A program made the translations under genes and the position numbers. The notes beneath the pieces were generated by a model. That model ran no database searches, had not been told where the DNA came from, and saw only the letters and a list, made by a program, of their open reading frames with translations. From Pectinophora gossypiella (Eukaryota > Arthropoda > Insecta > Lepidoptera > Gelechiidae), in assembly GCF_024362695.1 (NCBI RefSeq), contig NC_065414.1, forward strand, positions 1,319,501 to 1,383,500: a DNA stretch of 64,000 nucleotides. The letters run 5' to 3'. This document shows positions 30,595 to 41,145 of the stretch, in pieces (within the stretch, counting starts at the first letter, position 1; every line of letters begins with the position of its first letter).

Positions 30595-30707
30595 GTAAAT
30601 AGTCGTTACGTGAGCCATGTCAGGGGATTCTGGCGGCTCAATAGTAACCCTGACACCAGGGTCGATGAAGTTGGTACTCAACCGCACAACCCACACGATA
30701 GAAGACA
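30595..30707 (+). mobile_element. SINE-A body, 5'-truncated
   Basis: TAGTCGTTACGTGAGCCATG, GGCGGCTCAATAGTAACCCT and GCACAACCCACACGATAGAA. Confidence 0.9.
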
Positions 30708-30779
30708 GGAAAGCTAAAAACCTTAGTATGATCGACTACTATCAATAAAATATTTTTTATGCAGTATTTACCGAAAAGT

Positions 30780-31091
30780 AATGATAACTAAGAGGAGCTC
30801 GGTGGCGCAGCGGTTAACGCGCTCGGTCTGCGATTGTTGAAGTTAAGCAACTTTCGCAAAGGCCAGTCATAGGATGAGTGACCACAAAAAAAAAGTTTTC
30901 ATCTCAAGCTCCTCCGTGCTTCGGAAGGCACGTTAAGCCGTTGGTCCCGGCTGCATTAGCAGTCGTTAATAACCATCAATCCGCATTGGGCCCGCGTGAT
31001 GGTTTAAGGCCCGATCTCCCTATCCATCCAAAGGGAAGGCCCGTGCCCCAGCAGTGGGGACGTTAATGGGCTGATGATTATGAATGATAAC
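30780..31091 (+). mobile_element. SINE-C, full length, with TSD
   Basis: GAGGAGCTCGGTGGCGCAGC, TTGAAGTTAAGCAACTTTCG and GGATGAGTGACCACAAAAAA, then the CTCAAGCTCCTCCGTGCTTC closure and core, the C body and a GATGATTATGA tail. The 9-bp TSD AATGATAAC lies at 30780-30788 and 31083-31091. Confidence 0.95.
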
Positions 31092-31249
31092 ATTGCAGCC
31101 TATCACATAAATTGTACATTGCCGGTAAAGTGGCTATGGAGTTTGAGAAGCAGTAGAGCTATCGTAGTTATCTGTTTGCAGGAGTAAAGTAAAAGAGAGT
31201 GGGGATGAACCGGCGGCGCATCTTGACACTAAGTGACGGCGTGTAAAGA

Positions 31250-31563
31250 TAAAGATAAAGATTTTTAGTGTGTATACATTTTGGTACAGTTATACACATA
31301 GTTGCAGTGCAGTTATAGTTAGTTAGTTGTTTTAGTTATGTTAGTTAGTTACTGTTTTATATAGGTGGAAACCTGTTATTGGCTTAGTTTTTAAGTATGA
31401 TATTTTTGCTATAGTTGTTAAGAGCTGTTGGTCTCCCAAATATTCTTCTTTCTTCTTTGTCCACCCCTGTTCCCAGTTTAGCTGGGGTCGGGTCTCCTTA
31501 CTCGTCTGCGCCAGAGAGCTCTGTTCTGGCTGGTCTCCCAAATATTAAATAAATAAATAAATA
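31250..31563 (+). mobile_element. Jockey-type LINE 3' UTR and (TAAA)n tail, interrupted
   Basis: GGTGGAAACCTGTTATTGGC, GCTGTTGGTCTCCCAAATAT and a (TAAA)n tail match the 3' UTR of the element at 1-981. It is interrupted at 31445-31530. Confidence 0.75.
31429..31546. mobile_element. 86-bp insertion with 16-bp TSD
   Basis: TGGTCTCCCAAATATT is duplicated exactly at 31429-31444 and 31531-31546. The 86-bp insert starts CTTCTTTCTTCTTTGTCCAC, followed by CCCCTGTTCCCAGTTTAGCT and GGGGTCGGGTCTCC. The CTTCTT-rich left end would be the tail of a minus-strand retroposon. Family not recognised. Confidence 0.7.
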
Positions 31564-31619
31564 AATATTATGTAGTCGCAAATTACGTCTCACAGAATTT
31601 TGCCTTTGCAGGCATATAC

Positions 31620-31850
31620 ATAGAAGGTATATTAAAGAAGGCAAAATTTAAGGGAAGAGAAACAAATAAAAGAGAAGGTGCAGGTCGTGTCGTATCGGGA
31701 GGTGAACGTTTTGACGGGAAGATAGATAGATAGATAAAATACTTTATTGAGCACAATGGACACAAAAAAAAAGAAGAAGAAGAAGAGAGGAATGGCGATT
31801 ACTCCACCGACAAGAGCGCAGCTCTCAAATAGAGAGAGAGAGGCATATAC
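31620..31850 (+). mobile_element. RTE-B 3' end interrupted by a small insertion
   Basis: AACAAATAAAAGAGAAGGTG, CAGGTCGTGTCGTATCGGGA and later AAGAGAGGAATGGCGATTAC, TCCACCGACAAGAGCGCAGC match 59400-59570. Between GACGGGAAG and AAGAGAGG lies a roughly 60-bp insert, ATAGATAGATAGATAAAATA to the A-run, which looks like an inverted LINE tail (…CAATAAAGTATTTTATCTAT). Confidence 0.7.
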
Positions 31851-32239
31851 ATATTTCACACAAGCAATGAAACAAAATAGAGAGAAAAAAAATGAATAAA
31901 AAATAAACAGAAAACTATTAAAGAATACGACACTGTACAACTGATATTGCACTTTATTTTAACAGCATCTTGATTTGAAGTAACGAATATATATAATTAC
32001 TTAACACCCTTGCCAATTTAAAATCTATTATGTGCAATCGGGTCAAATTTACAGAAATTAAACGTCTGATTTTTTTTTTGTATGACTGTGTTATAAAAAA
32101 ATTAAAACATAATTGATGTTTAGGTTGTACTGAATCTTTTAGGAGCAAAATACTATTCGATCCTGATTAAAAAGTTATTTGGTGAGGGCAACACATAAGA
32201 TATTTCAATCTGGCAACGATGGGTTTGGGATGGGATGGG
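31851..32239. other. Unassigned AT-rich stretch
   Basis: No gene or repeat recognised. Confidence 0.4.
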
Positions 32240-32266
32240 TTTGGGCACTTTTTTAGAAAATCTCAA

Positions 32267-32730
32267 CGAATGTGTTTTTTTTTGACGTGACTTATTGTAG
32301 ATTTGCCGCAGGTGGCATTACAGATGGTTTTGCAGCTGTATTAAGGAAACGTGTTGCTTCCCTCATGCAGAGAGTAATGTCCAGTTCTAACACCATCATT
32401 AGAAGTATTGCGACAAGTTTCGACTCTCACATCATGCGATTCTGGACATTGCTCTCTGTGGGGAAAAAGTAGTGGTGTACTATGATAGTTATTTAAGTAT
32501 TGTTATTATTGTCAGGTGTTGTTATTTTTGTAAATTTTATTATTATATTTTAAGTGAGTTGTATTTTGTATGTATGGAATTTTTCTGAAATAAAGCTTTA
32601 TTATTATTATTATTTCCTTTTAAACTATAGTTTATCTCCTCTTTCGGAGGGTATTTACCAGAGACACGATTAACTACTTGGCCGGACAAATGGGGAGCGC
32701 TGAAGGCTCTCAACCGGTTCAGCGAATGTG
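32267..32730 (-). mobile_element. Element G with 8-bp TSD, itself interrupted
   Basis: The TSD CGAATGTG lies at 32267-32274 and 32723-32730. The G sequence begins with the T-run at 32275, right after the first TSD, which shows that the T-run is its poly(A) tail. G is split after GCAGGTGGCATTA and resumes at TTAACTACTTGGCCGGACAA (about 32668). Confidence 0.75.
32324..32625 (+). pseudogene. LINE 3' end with C-terminal residues, nested in element G
   Basis: A frame to 32470 reads DGFAAVLRKRVASLMQRVMS and SSNTIIRSIATSFDSHIM, ending at a stop after SVGKK. The LRKRxASLxxRVxxSxNxI pattern is the C-terminus of an R1/LOA/Jockey-group LINE protein. A 3' UTR follows, ending ATAAAGCTTTATTATTATTA. Only about 50 codons survive. 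Confidence 0.7.
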
Positions 32731-32946
32731 AGTCTATTTGTCTATAGTATGTCAGTGTAATCAGGTGTGTAAATAAGGACCCATGTACACTTAACCCGTG
32801 ATTCACCACTATGAATCATACCACACCTAGTTACTCAAGTCATATCCCACTAATTTAATATCCTATTACGGAAACCAATCACCACTGTGTTAGTTTAAAC
32901 TTAAAAATAAATTGTAGAATATTTTGTAGACGAGCTAATATGGTAC

Positions 32947-33151
32947 GAGGGATTTGGTCATCAGTAATTTAAGAGCCACGCTCTTGTCGGTGTAGCATTC
33001 TCCATTATTGTCTATCAAAGACCAATTCCTTCACCTTCTCTTTAATGTGTTCCATGTAAGCTCTTCTTGGTCTTCCCCTTCCTCTCTTTCCTTGTAGCTT
33101 CCCTTCTGTGATGGTTTTAATAAATTCGTCGTTGCTTATGAGGGATTTGGT
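32947..33151 (-). mobile_element. RTE-B 3' end with 12-bp TSD
   Basis: GAGGGATTTGGT at 32947-32958 and 33140-33151 frames TAATTTAAGAGCCACGCTCT through AATAAATTCGTCG. Compared with 29.9 kb it lacks an internal segment near CTTCACC. Confidence 0.9.
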
Positions 33152-34404
33152 ACACTGATTTTATTACGCTACAGTCGGCACCGTGCGAGTCTGTATCGTT
33201 TGCTACATAATATTTTGTTTGATATCAATCAACCCAGCCACGTCAAAAGATTTATTTCTAATATATTATCTAATAATACATATATATTAAATATTCTTTA
33301 TATTTTACAAGATTAATCTAATATATTTAATAATTTCAAGATCAACATATGTATATTTATCTAATTTTCGAATAATATTTAGAGTATCATTGTACTAATT
33401 AAAGGTCACCATTACATAAACATTTAAATAATTGATTGATCATCCACTATAAATTTTGAATCTATTCCATCTGACTAAATTCTATGGTCTATATAAGTTA
33501 GCTTATGGACTGGAATGTAGATAGGTCTATGTATGGAAATATGGACAAACTGCCATTCTGAATGTAAATATGGAAAATCATAATCAAATGTTTTTTTCTT
33601 ATAAACAAAAATGCGAGCCAATTTCTAAAGCACCTAAATCAATCATTTTATGTCGAACAGCGCCCGCGGCATAGGTTTGCGCCGCGCGAATTATGTCGAC
33701 GGCGGCATCGAGAAATAGCTGTCAGCTGGGGAATATGGACTATAGGGTTATTTGTAGGTTTGGAGCTGTCTTTACTACAAAGTACCTTTTGTACTTGAAA
33801 GAAGACTTTTTATTGCGAACTCAGAATCAAGGTCTGAATCATCCTCCAAAGATTTTGTTACGGTGTCACTAAAACATGTTGTTGTCATCAATTACATGAT
33901 AAGCAATAACATTTGTTTTAAAAGTAGATATCTAGAATTTCTTACCTAAAAGAAATATATGACAAATTGCCAAAACACTTATCTCAACACTAATTCTACA
34001 ATTAACCTTTATAAAACTAAAACCCAGTTTTCGCTACATTAATAATCGTAAATTCAAGAGCATTTCTCACGGAGCGTTGTCACGATTTATGCTATCACTT
34101 AAAAGCCGATAGGAGACACATTTAGTTCAATACTACATTAATATACATCTTTTTTTAACATTAGATAAATCGACCTCTAAGCCGAGATAACACCATCGAC
34201 GTTGCAACCTCTAGACTCCTTATAACAGACGAACGGGTTCTGTCAATATATCTGACAAATTAATCAGATATAAGACATGACAGCCGTCAGCATAATCAGC
34301 ATATAGATCGCAAAATTCGCAAGGACAGGATGAGGACACGGTGGTGTAATAGTTTTTTTTTTTTATGTAGAAATTGAACAAAAAGTTACTTAAAGCTAAA
34401 TATG
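33152..34404. other. Unassigned AT-rich stretch
   Basis: No gene. A GC-rich island at about 33658-33715 (CAGCGCCCGCGGCATAGG) is the only compositional anomaly. Confidence 0.4.
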
Positions 34405-34520
34405 TCGCCCAACTGCAGTGCAGTTAACACGCTCGTCCCGGTTTGACAAGATCTGCGGGTTCAATTCCCATCCGAGTTAGACGTTTTAGGTTTAATTTGA
34501 TGCCACCTGATTTCAACCAA
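34405..34520 (+). mobile_element. tRNA-like SINE head, family unclear
   Basis: TGCAGTGCAGTTAACACGCT resembles an A box and TGCGGGTTCAATTCCCATCC a B box. GAGTTAGACGTTTTAGG follows. It does not match SINE-A to F. Confidence 0.45.
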
Positions 34521-35120
34521 TCACGATTGCTTCCTTCGACGTGTTAAAGATCTCGAGTGGGCCAATCAACGCGCTTCCCTCACCTCCACTTAACTCAACT
34601 AGTTACAGAATTAATCATCTTTTTTAATCAATGGTTTATGCTATTGAAATGCTCACCATTCTGTCTCTTGAGACGTTAAGAAAGTTTCGACGGTGTAACG
34701 AGCATACCCAAGATGAAAAAAAAAAATATGATTAATTAAATTAATTCTATCTAAAATTATTAAACATAAGGCGTCTATTTGGCTGTATTACGATGGATGA
34801 CACTAATTTTACGACGAGGGCTATTAAATAATTCATTAACGCGACGACCAATCATAAATCTCTAACCGTGAGGTTTCTGCGTCAGGTTGGCAATCAACCA
34901 ATCAGAGCGATGCGCGGGCGCCGGATTGCAAATACACCAGTATCATAATTAAACCGTGGCATTTGATATTTAAATCCAAATGGATAATAGGAGGAAGGTA
35001 GTTTAGAATGATTTAATGTTGTATTTATTGCGGCTATTTACGTAGGTTTAGTAACGTATGTGCTTAGTCTATATTAAATATGTCTAGACGAGCATGAACA
35101 TTAACATCAACATAACATAG
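34521..35120. other. Unassigned stretch with CCAAT-rich patch
   Basis: At 34840-34930 there are two CCAAT boxes (GACCAATCATAAAT, AACCAATCAGAGCG) followed by GCGATGCGCGGGCGCCGG, a promoter-like composition. No exon is visible downstream. Confidence 0.35.
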
Positions 35121-35121
35121 C

Positions 35122-35512
35122 ATCAACAGCCTCCGTGGTCTAGTGGTCAGAGCGTTAGGCTCACGATCTGGAGGTCCGGGTTCAATTCCCGAAGGGGACA
35201 TTGTCCAAATCACTTTGTGAGACTGTCCTTTGATTGGTAAGGACTTTGCAGGCTCGAATCACCTGATTGACTGACGAAGTAAGATGATTTTATGCTTCAG
35301 AGGGCACGTTAAGCCCTTTGTCGCGACTATTAGCCGTAAAAACACCTCCACCAACCCGCAGCGGAGCAGCGTGGTGGAGTATGATTTCTTGCTTCAGAGG
35401 GCACGTTAAGCCGTTGGTCCCGGCTATTATCCGTAAAAATGAAAATGCCAATCGGATAACAAAAATCTGATCGTGAGCCTAACGCTCTAATCACTATACC
35501 ACGGAGGCTGTT
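35122..35512. mobile_element. SINE-B complex: forward copy, second core, inverted head
   Basis: A plus-strand SINE-B head and body (AACAGCCTCCGTGGTCTAGT, core, GGAGCAGCGTGGTGGAGTAT) stops at 35384. It is followed by another core (GGGCACGTTAAGCCGTTGG) and then by a minus-strand head, GTGAGCCTAACGCTCTAATC and ACTATACCACGGAGGCTGTT. The two heads form an inverted repeat. Confidence 0.8.
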
Positions 35513-35582
35513 AACCCAAACAAAAATCTTTATTGATCCGAAGTAAAAGCAATCCCGTCAGTACAAATTCTGGTGTGCGGAG

Positions 35583-35880
35583 GTCACTGTGGTCCTGTGG
35601 GTCATCGGCTTGCTTCTTAAATGGGGAGTACCGGTTCGAATCCCGGTACCGGACTTGCACCAATAAGTTACTTATTAATTTATCTTAGGGGCAGTTTTCA
35701 GTAACACAGTTGACTCGTTTATTATAGACGGCGATACGCTCATCACCTATCAAGTTGGTCTAACAGAAAAGTGAGGCGTGGGTATTTAGATCTATAGGGT
35801 ATAGTAGATTTAGATCTTTTGAATGTACCTCTGACTACCCCATTGGGATATAGTCGTGAGCTCATGTTATGCAAATTCGA
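35583..35880 (+). mobile_element. SINE-F, full length
   Basis: The head CACTGTGGTCCTGTGGGTC and B box CGGTTCGAATCCCGGTACCG lead into GACTTGCACCAATAAGTTAC and a linker. The body has GACGGCGATACGCTCATCAC, GTTGGTCTAACAGAAAAGTG and CTACCCCATTGGGATATAGT. It is the only complete forward copy in the window. Confidence 0.85.
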
Positions 35881-36454
35881 ACTCAGATCCGTTTGTTTGC
35901 AACACTAGTGTACAACAACTGAACTACTTCTATAAACAATATATAGGTCGCGTTGCAAAACTTTATTAGTATCGTTTAAGATAATTTTACAACATGGTTA
36001 TTTAATTAATCTGAGTTATATAGGCATCTCGGTGGCGCCAATAATGCAGTACGACTCTACAACTTTACTATCTTAACTTTATTACTTTGATGCAATTTTC
36101 CTAACAAATTGATTATAATTATCAATGATTACACATATTTTATTAGCACCTGTCTAGAACTACTTAAACTATATTGCTTCTATAGTGGATTGAGGGAATA
36201 AATATGACAGGACGCATTCAGCTGTTTGTCATCCCGGGAGTTGGGATTGAGGCTTTGAATAAACATGTGGATTGAGGCTTTTGTGACATGAAAGCGGCCT
36301 AAGGCCAAACAGGCCAGCGCCTAGGGTGACCAAAAATACGGATAATCGTGACAAATAATAAGCTGGAGCGAACATGAAAGGACACTAAATCTAAAACAGT
36401 ATTTGGCCTCCACGCCTTAACCTCTTGCGGCCAAGATTTCCAGACACAATAGTT
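35881..36454. other. Unassigned stretch
   Basis: No gene or recurring repeat recognised. Confidence 0.4.
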
Positions 36455-36525
36455 TACCAATGGGGGGTTGTGGGGGTTGATGGGGTTGGTTCTCCACCTC
36501 ACAACCCACACTATAGAAGAAGACC
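36455..36525 (+). mobile_element. SINE-A 3' fragment
   Basis: GGGGTTGATGGGGTTGGTTC and CACCTCACAACCCACACTAT with AGAAGAAGA. Confidence 0.8.
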
Positions 36526-36600
36526 AATGGGGGTTTGGATTTTAAAAGGACATTCGGTCTACGACTTTAAACGAAGGATTTTTAACGATAGTATTTATAA

Positions 36601-36905
36601 TACGACATTGGCCCTGATTCCTGCAGACACCTACTAATTTTAAATTATGTTACATCTGTCCTTTTCTTATCCACCAAAAAGGAAAGGGACTGATGATTGA
36701 CAGCTGTTAATTTTAGGAAGAATGAGTAAATGAAAGAATAACCCGGGCGAATCAAATAGGTATATCGCTGGCATACAATGCTTTTATAGGATTGTTTTGG
36801 ATTTGTGCTTAAATTAACATGTGTTCCATATTTTTTATTCTTGTCGATTACCCGCCCTTTCCTTTTCGGCAAGTAAGAAAATGACAGATATAACTTATAA
36901 TTTTA
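36601..36905. mobile_element. MITE-H copy
   Basis: The left end CTGATTCCTGCAGACACCTA, centre AATAACCCGGGCGAATCAAA and right-side AAGAAAATGACAGATATAAC follow the MITE-H order. The last part of the right arm is lost. Confidence 0.8.
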
Positions 36906-37674
36906 AAAGCATCAAAGCAATGAAAACTAAGGAAAGCAGTGGAGCAGCATGGTGTAATAAGAATAAAATAAATTTATTGCCAGTAAAAATTTTCATTTTT
37001 CTGTAAGAACTACCATGGATAAACTTGTTGGAGTCAATGTAACATTTTTGAATTTTGAATTTATGTTATTTTGCAAGGTGTTATGGCTAAACAGACGAAA
37101 TGCCAAGAAACTGTAACAGCAACACATCTTTTAGATCAATGAGGGTATGCATTACAACCACATTATGAGTATTATAAGTTTATTTATGTATGTTGCCAAT
37201 AATTACTAGTTATTAGACACATTTTATACCTGTGTAACTGCTTAAACTTTATAGTGTACTCATTTTGCAAGGTAATAAATTACATCTGACGTCTACCTCC
37301 GAACCATTAGGCAAAGTTAATGGATCTACTGAATGAATCAGGTCGATATTTAATGGACTGGAGATGAAAAACGTAATATTTATTTAAACAAGGACATGGA
37401 ATATGTATCGTGGGAATCTACTAGTGAGGTCTATATACTTATGGATGTGTGTAATGTGCGAATGGATGAGATATCCTTAGATAAATGATACGAGTAAACG
37501 CTAATCTGCAATCGATTTGTAACAAGAACATTTATGTTTATGGAAGCACATAATAGTATAGAAAATACCTATACGTAGGTACACGAGGATCGCAGTTTAA
37601 TACTCGTCAAAATATTCTTAAATATAAGTACCTTGGTAGGGTCTGAAAGTAGCGCCGGTCACTGCGCTTGAGGA
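36906..37674. other. Unassigned; small LINE-tail candidate
   Basis: AATAAGAATAAAATAAATTT with ATTGCCAGTAAAAATTTTCA at 36956-37000 may be an inverted LINE tail. The rest is unassigned. Confidence 0.35.
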
Positions 37675-37880
37675 GCTAGAATAGTATAGGCATGTAATTA
37701 GGAGGAATGAAAGGCATATAACGAGGAAACTTATGTGTAGATGGATTGTGTAAAGAAGGCTATGTGTGTGAAAGGTATGAGGACCGAGATGGCGACTGAC
37801 AGAAATGAATGGAAGAGGAATACATATTGTGCTGGACCCACCTATAGTGGGATAAGGGCAGGAGGATGACGATGAGGTAG
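37675..37880 (+). pseudogene. Degenerate RTE C-terminal fragment
   Basis: Pieces in shifting frames read TDRNEWKRNTYCAGPT, with an upstream RRNERHITRKLMCRW-like part. The residues resemble the end of an RTE protein (DRxxWKR...CADPT...DKG). Multiple stops are present. Confidence 0.55.
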
Positions 37881-37997
37881 GTATAGATATTTTCATGTAG
37901 ATAAGTAAGCGTACTATTTAGTAGCATCTTGCTGCTGTGTTTAGAATTAAATACTTACCGGCTTTAATACGCACATTATAAGAATTTCAATAATCTT

Positions 37998-38336
37998 CAT
38001 CCCTCCAGCATTATCCCGTTTTTCACACGGTCCGCTTACGTAACCTGAAGATTTGACAGGTTTTTAGAGAAGCGACTGCCTGTTTGACCTTCCAACTCGC
38101 GAAGGGAAAACCAGCCCAATACAGGTTAGGTCACATACCTCCGAAAATGCATTTCTCGGGAATGTGGGTTTCCTGACGATGTTTTCTTTCACCACTGAGC
38201 ACGTGATAATCATTTATGATCCAAACATGAATTCGAAAACAAATTTGACAATCATTGGTTTAGGCCGGTGCTGGATTCCAACCTGCGACCTCAAAGTGAA
38301 GGGAAAGCGTTCTACCAACTAGACTAGCCACGGCAC
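37998..38336 (-). mobile_element. SINE-D, full length
   Basis: On the minus strand: CCGTGGCTAGTCTAGTTGGT (A box), GTCGCAGGTTGGAATCCAGC (B box), TTTGGATCATAAATGATTAT, CACGTGCTCAGTGGTGAAAG, AGGCAGTCGCTTCTCTAAAA and AAAACGGGATAATGCTGGAG. It is the most complete D copy. Confidence 0.9.
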
Positions 38337-38337
38337 A

Positions 38338-38994
38338 AAGAAAAGAAATAAGAATTTCAATAATAAATTATGTTATTTCATACCGGTCTTAACGTTAAAG
38401 CAGCAGCACTGTCCAGATCAGAAACTCCAACTCAAAATTCAACACGAAGATAAGCAATGCTAGCAAATCAAAATTTGCCTAAACAACCGAGCTTGTGACG
38501 TTCAGCAATCATAATTCTAACAGCTACACAGTTTCCAATCAACCACCGAACAAACATAGCTCTTGCTCGTTCCAACTGCGCTCGAGTTTCGCAAGGACCC
38601 GTTTTATAACTAGAAAATTTATTGTAACCAATATTGTCAAACCAGCTGTTGATAGCTTGAAAAATGTAAATCCAATCGGTCTTTTAGTAAAGCGATAAGA
38701 GATACATAAATTTGAACAAGTCTACTTTTATAAGTGCAAATAATTATTATTGGGTCCTTAGAACTCGTTTGAAATGCGTTTGGTGTCGGTTTAGCTTGGC
38801 TTTTAGTTTGGTTTGTCTGTCTTATCGTATTTAACTGTGACTTTGTTGGGTCTAAAGCTTGGAACTTGTCGCTGTCGATTAATTTGTTACCTACCTACAT
38901 CTGTTTATTCTCAAACTCAAATTATTTTTATTATCTTAATTAAAATATTTTTACCATCTACTGATTTAATTTGGGTTGATTTTGATTCTTCGCG
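38338..38994. other. Unassigned stretch
   Basis: A 67-codon plus-strand frame (38495-38698) has no recognisable family and no exon signals. Confidence 0.35.
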
Positions 38995-38995
38995 G

Positions 38996-39105
38996 GTTAG
39001 AAGGTCAGACAGGCAGTCGCTTCTGTAAAAATCCGGATCGATCAAATCTTTAGGTTAGGTAAGCGGACCCTGTGAAAAACGGGACAATGCTAGGGGGATG
39101 ATGAC
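38996..39105 (+). mobile_element. SINE-D 3' part
   Basis: GGTCAGACAGGCAGTCGCTT, TAGGTTAGGTAAGCGGACCC and GACAATGCTAGGGGGATGAT. Confidence 0.85.
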
Positions 39106-39369
39106 TATCTACCGATTTGATTGATTTCAAAAGTCTTTATTGTCATGAAAGAAATTACAGTAACTATACTTACAAGTGTTAACACATTCATGCTAACAAC
39201 GTAGGTATACGTCGAAAATCAATCTAAGTGATGTAGCACATCGTTTTATCACGCCGAAATAAAAACATGAGTAAAGCGTAGAACGTACAAGAACGTTGGA
39301 TATCCGTATAAAAATCATAAAACTACGTACTAGCGCCACACCATATCTAAATCTCGGACTTCTAGCGCC

Positions 39370-39549
39370 ACTGGAAATGTGTTTTATTTCATGATGATTC
39401 CCAGTCACTCACACAGTTACAAGTACCCACACCACAAACGCACAACGTCATCACACGGTGACCTTTGTACGCGCCGCCATACTGTCAGTGAGGCTGTTGC
39501 GCTCGCAGCGGGAACACGACGCAAACCAATTACGCGCGAAATCACCGTC
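39370..39549 (+). promoter_or_regulatory. Candidate promoter and 5' non-coding exon of the piggyBac-like gene
   Basis: A relatively GC-rich stretch ends ATCACCGTC followed by a consensus donor GTAAGT (39550-39555). The next exon has its acceptor (TTTTATTGTTTTAG) at 39654, just before an ATG. This is what a short 5' non-coding exon would look like. The transcription start is not defined. Confidence 0.4.
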
Positions 39550-39862
39550 GTAAGTAAACATTAATTTTCTCGATGTTTTTGTGTATTGTAAGTTATATTT
39601 CGGTAATAATTTTGATCTACTATCATTTAATTTTCATTAATTTTATTGTTTTAGATGGAAAGTAAGAGGAAATCTAAAAAAAGACGACCCAAAGGAAAAG
39701 ACAAAAATGAGACCTGCAATAGAAAAAATACGACGAAATCTATTGAAATGGACACGGTAAGTTATTTTTTATTTATAAGAACTAGGCAGGTAACTATCTA
39801 AATATACAATTTTGTGATAAACAATTTAGGTGTCAGTTATTGGGTTCTTGTGAGCTGATAAA

Positions 39863-40208
39863 TCCTACTAATATTATAAATCTGAAAATTTGTTTGCTAC
39901 GTTTTTACGCCTAAACCGCTGGTGCAAAATTTCATGGAATTCCATGAAATTAAAGGGAAACTAAAGGCAGGGCAGGAATTCGACATGGGCGAACGTTATA
40001 GCGGGGTAATAGCTAATCCTACTATTATTGAAAGTTTATTTGTTTGTTATTCTTTCATGCCTAAATGGCTTCACGGATTTGAATGAAATTTTGAACATAA
40101 ATTGGTAATGTTTTGAAGAAGAACATAGTATACTTTTTATCTCGGGAAACAATAAGGTTCTCGCGGGATTCCGATGTGAGCGAACGTAGTCGCGGGGCAG
40201 AAGCTATA
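39863..40208 (+). mobile_element. Two back-to-back Lep1-like helitron pieces in the intron
   Basis: TCCTACTAATATTATAAATC at 39863 and TCCTACTATTATTGAAAG at 40017 each start a unit ending in GCGGGG...AGCTA. The second has TTGAATGAAATTTTGAACAT and CTTTTTATCTCGGGAAACAA, familiar from lepidopteran Lep1-type non-autonomous helitrons (TC start, CTAR-like end). Family name from memory, unchecked. Confidence 0.55.
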
Positions 40209-40779
40209 GTTTTAAATAATTTTACTTTCTGCAGGAGGAGAAACGACCACAACGGACGAACAAGGCTTTAATGAAAATGTTTGAAGATAATGTCTCGTCA
40301 CGGCAAAGTACACCAGACCCATTTAGCGACGATGGAGAGTATGGCTCCGATGAAGAATATGATCCTGCCTCTGACGATTCAGACAGCAGTGTTGTTAGTG
40401 ATTTGGAATTTTGTTGCAGACGCACTAAACCATCGTTGGGGAGCAGGTCTGAGTCTGAAGCTGGTACAGATAATGACGATGATAACGAAACCGATTCGTT
40501 TTCGGAAGCTTCAAGTAATAGCAGTATTTTTGACTCTCATCGCCGCCGCCGTTTAGCTCTTAAACGTTCCCATTCAACCACTTCAAACAATGGCACAAAC
40601 AAACCTAAAACAAAACAGGCGAAAGTTGAACATGCTGATGACAGTGCAGACACAATTTCTTTGCCTTCAGAAACTTTAAAGAACAACTTGGGTGATATAA
40701 ATGTTTTAGAAATCTCATCTTTACTTCCTGACCCGACAGAAATAGAAAATATGTCAATTTGTACGAGAAATCAGTCACC

Positions 40780-41145
40780 TCTGGCATCGCCGCCGCCACC
40801 GGATCCGGTTGAAGCTGAAAGAAATGACTCACCTGCGTCGCCGCCGCCACCGGATCCGGTTGAAGCTGACAGAAATGACTCACCTGCGTCGCCGCCGCCA
40901 CCGGATCTGGTTGAAGCTGAAAGAAATGACTCACCTGCTTCGCCTCCGCCACCGGATTCGGTTGAAGCTGAAAGAAATGACTCACCTGCGTCGCCGCCGC
41001 CACCGGATTCGGTTGAAGCTGAAAGAAATGACTCACCTGGTTCGCCGCCGCCACCGGATCCGGTTGAAGCTGAAAGAAATGACTCACCTGCGTCGCCGCC
41101 GCCACCGAATCCGGTTGAAGCTGAAAGAAATAACTCGCCGCGTGC
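40780..41145 (+). repeat. 51-bp coding minisatellite (17-residue proline-rich repeat)
   Basis: About seven in-frame copies of a 51-bp unit encode RNDSPASPPPPDPVEAE with small changes (PDLVEAE, PDSVEAE, SPGSPPPP, PNPVEAE). The unit is a multiple of 3, so the phase is kept. Antisense frames are also open and are shadows. Confidence 0.95.

Larger units (their letters stand above)
32240..32790 (+). repeat. Repeat-W split by element G
   Basis: CTTTTTTAGAAAATC...CGAATGTG at the left and CGAATGTGAGTCTATTTGTC at the right are continuous in the copy at 3540-3640. Confidence 0.5.

Noticed and set aside
34840..34930. CCAAT-box promoter
   Set aside because: Two CCAAT motifs and a CG-rich patch are suggestive, but there is no initiator, exon or transcript-like feature nearby. 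I left it only as a note on the unassigned stretch.
39241..39310. Possible second copy of the ACGT array upstream of the piggyBac-like gene
   Set aside because: GCGT, ACGT, ACGT and CCGT occur at 39276, 39283, 39293 and 39304, but the spacing (7/10/11) does not fit 10/6/10 and there is no 73-bp repetition.
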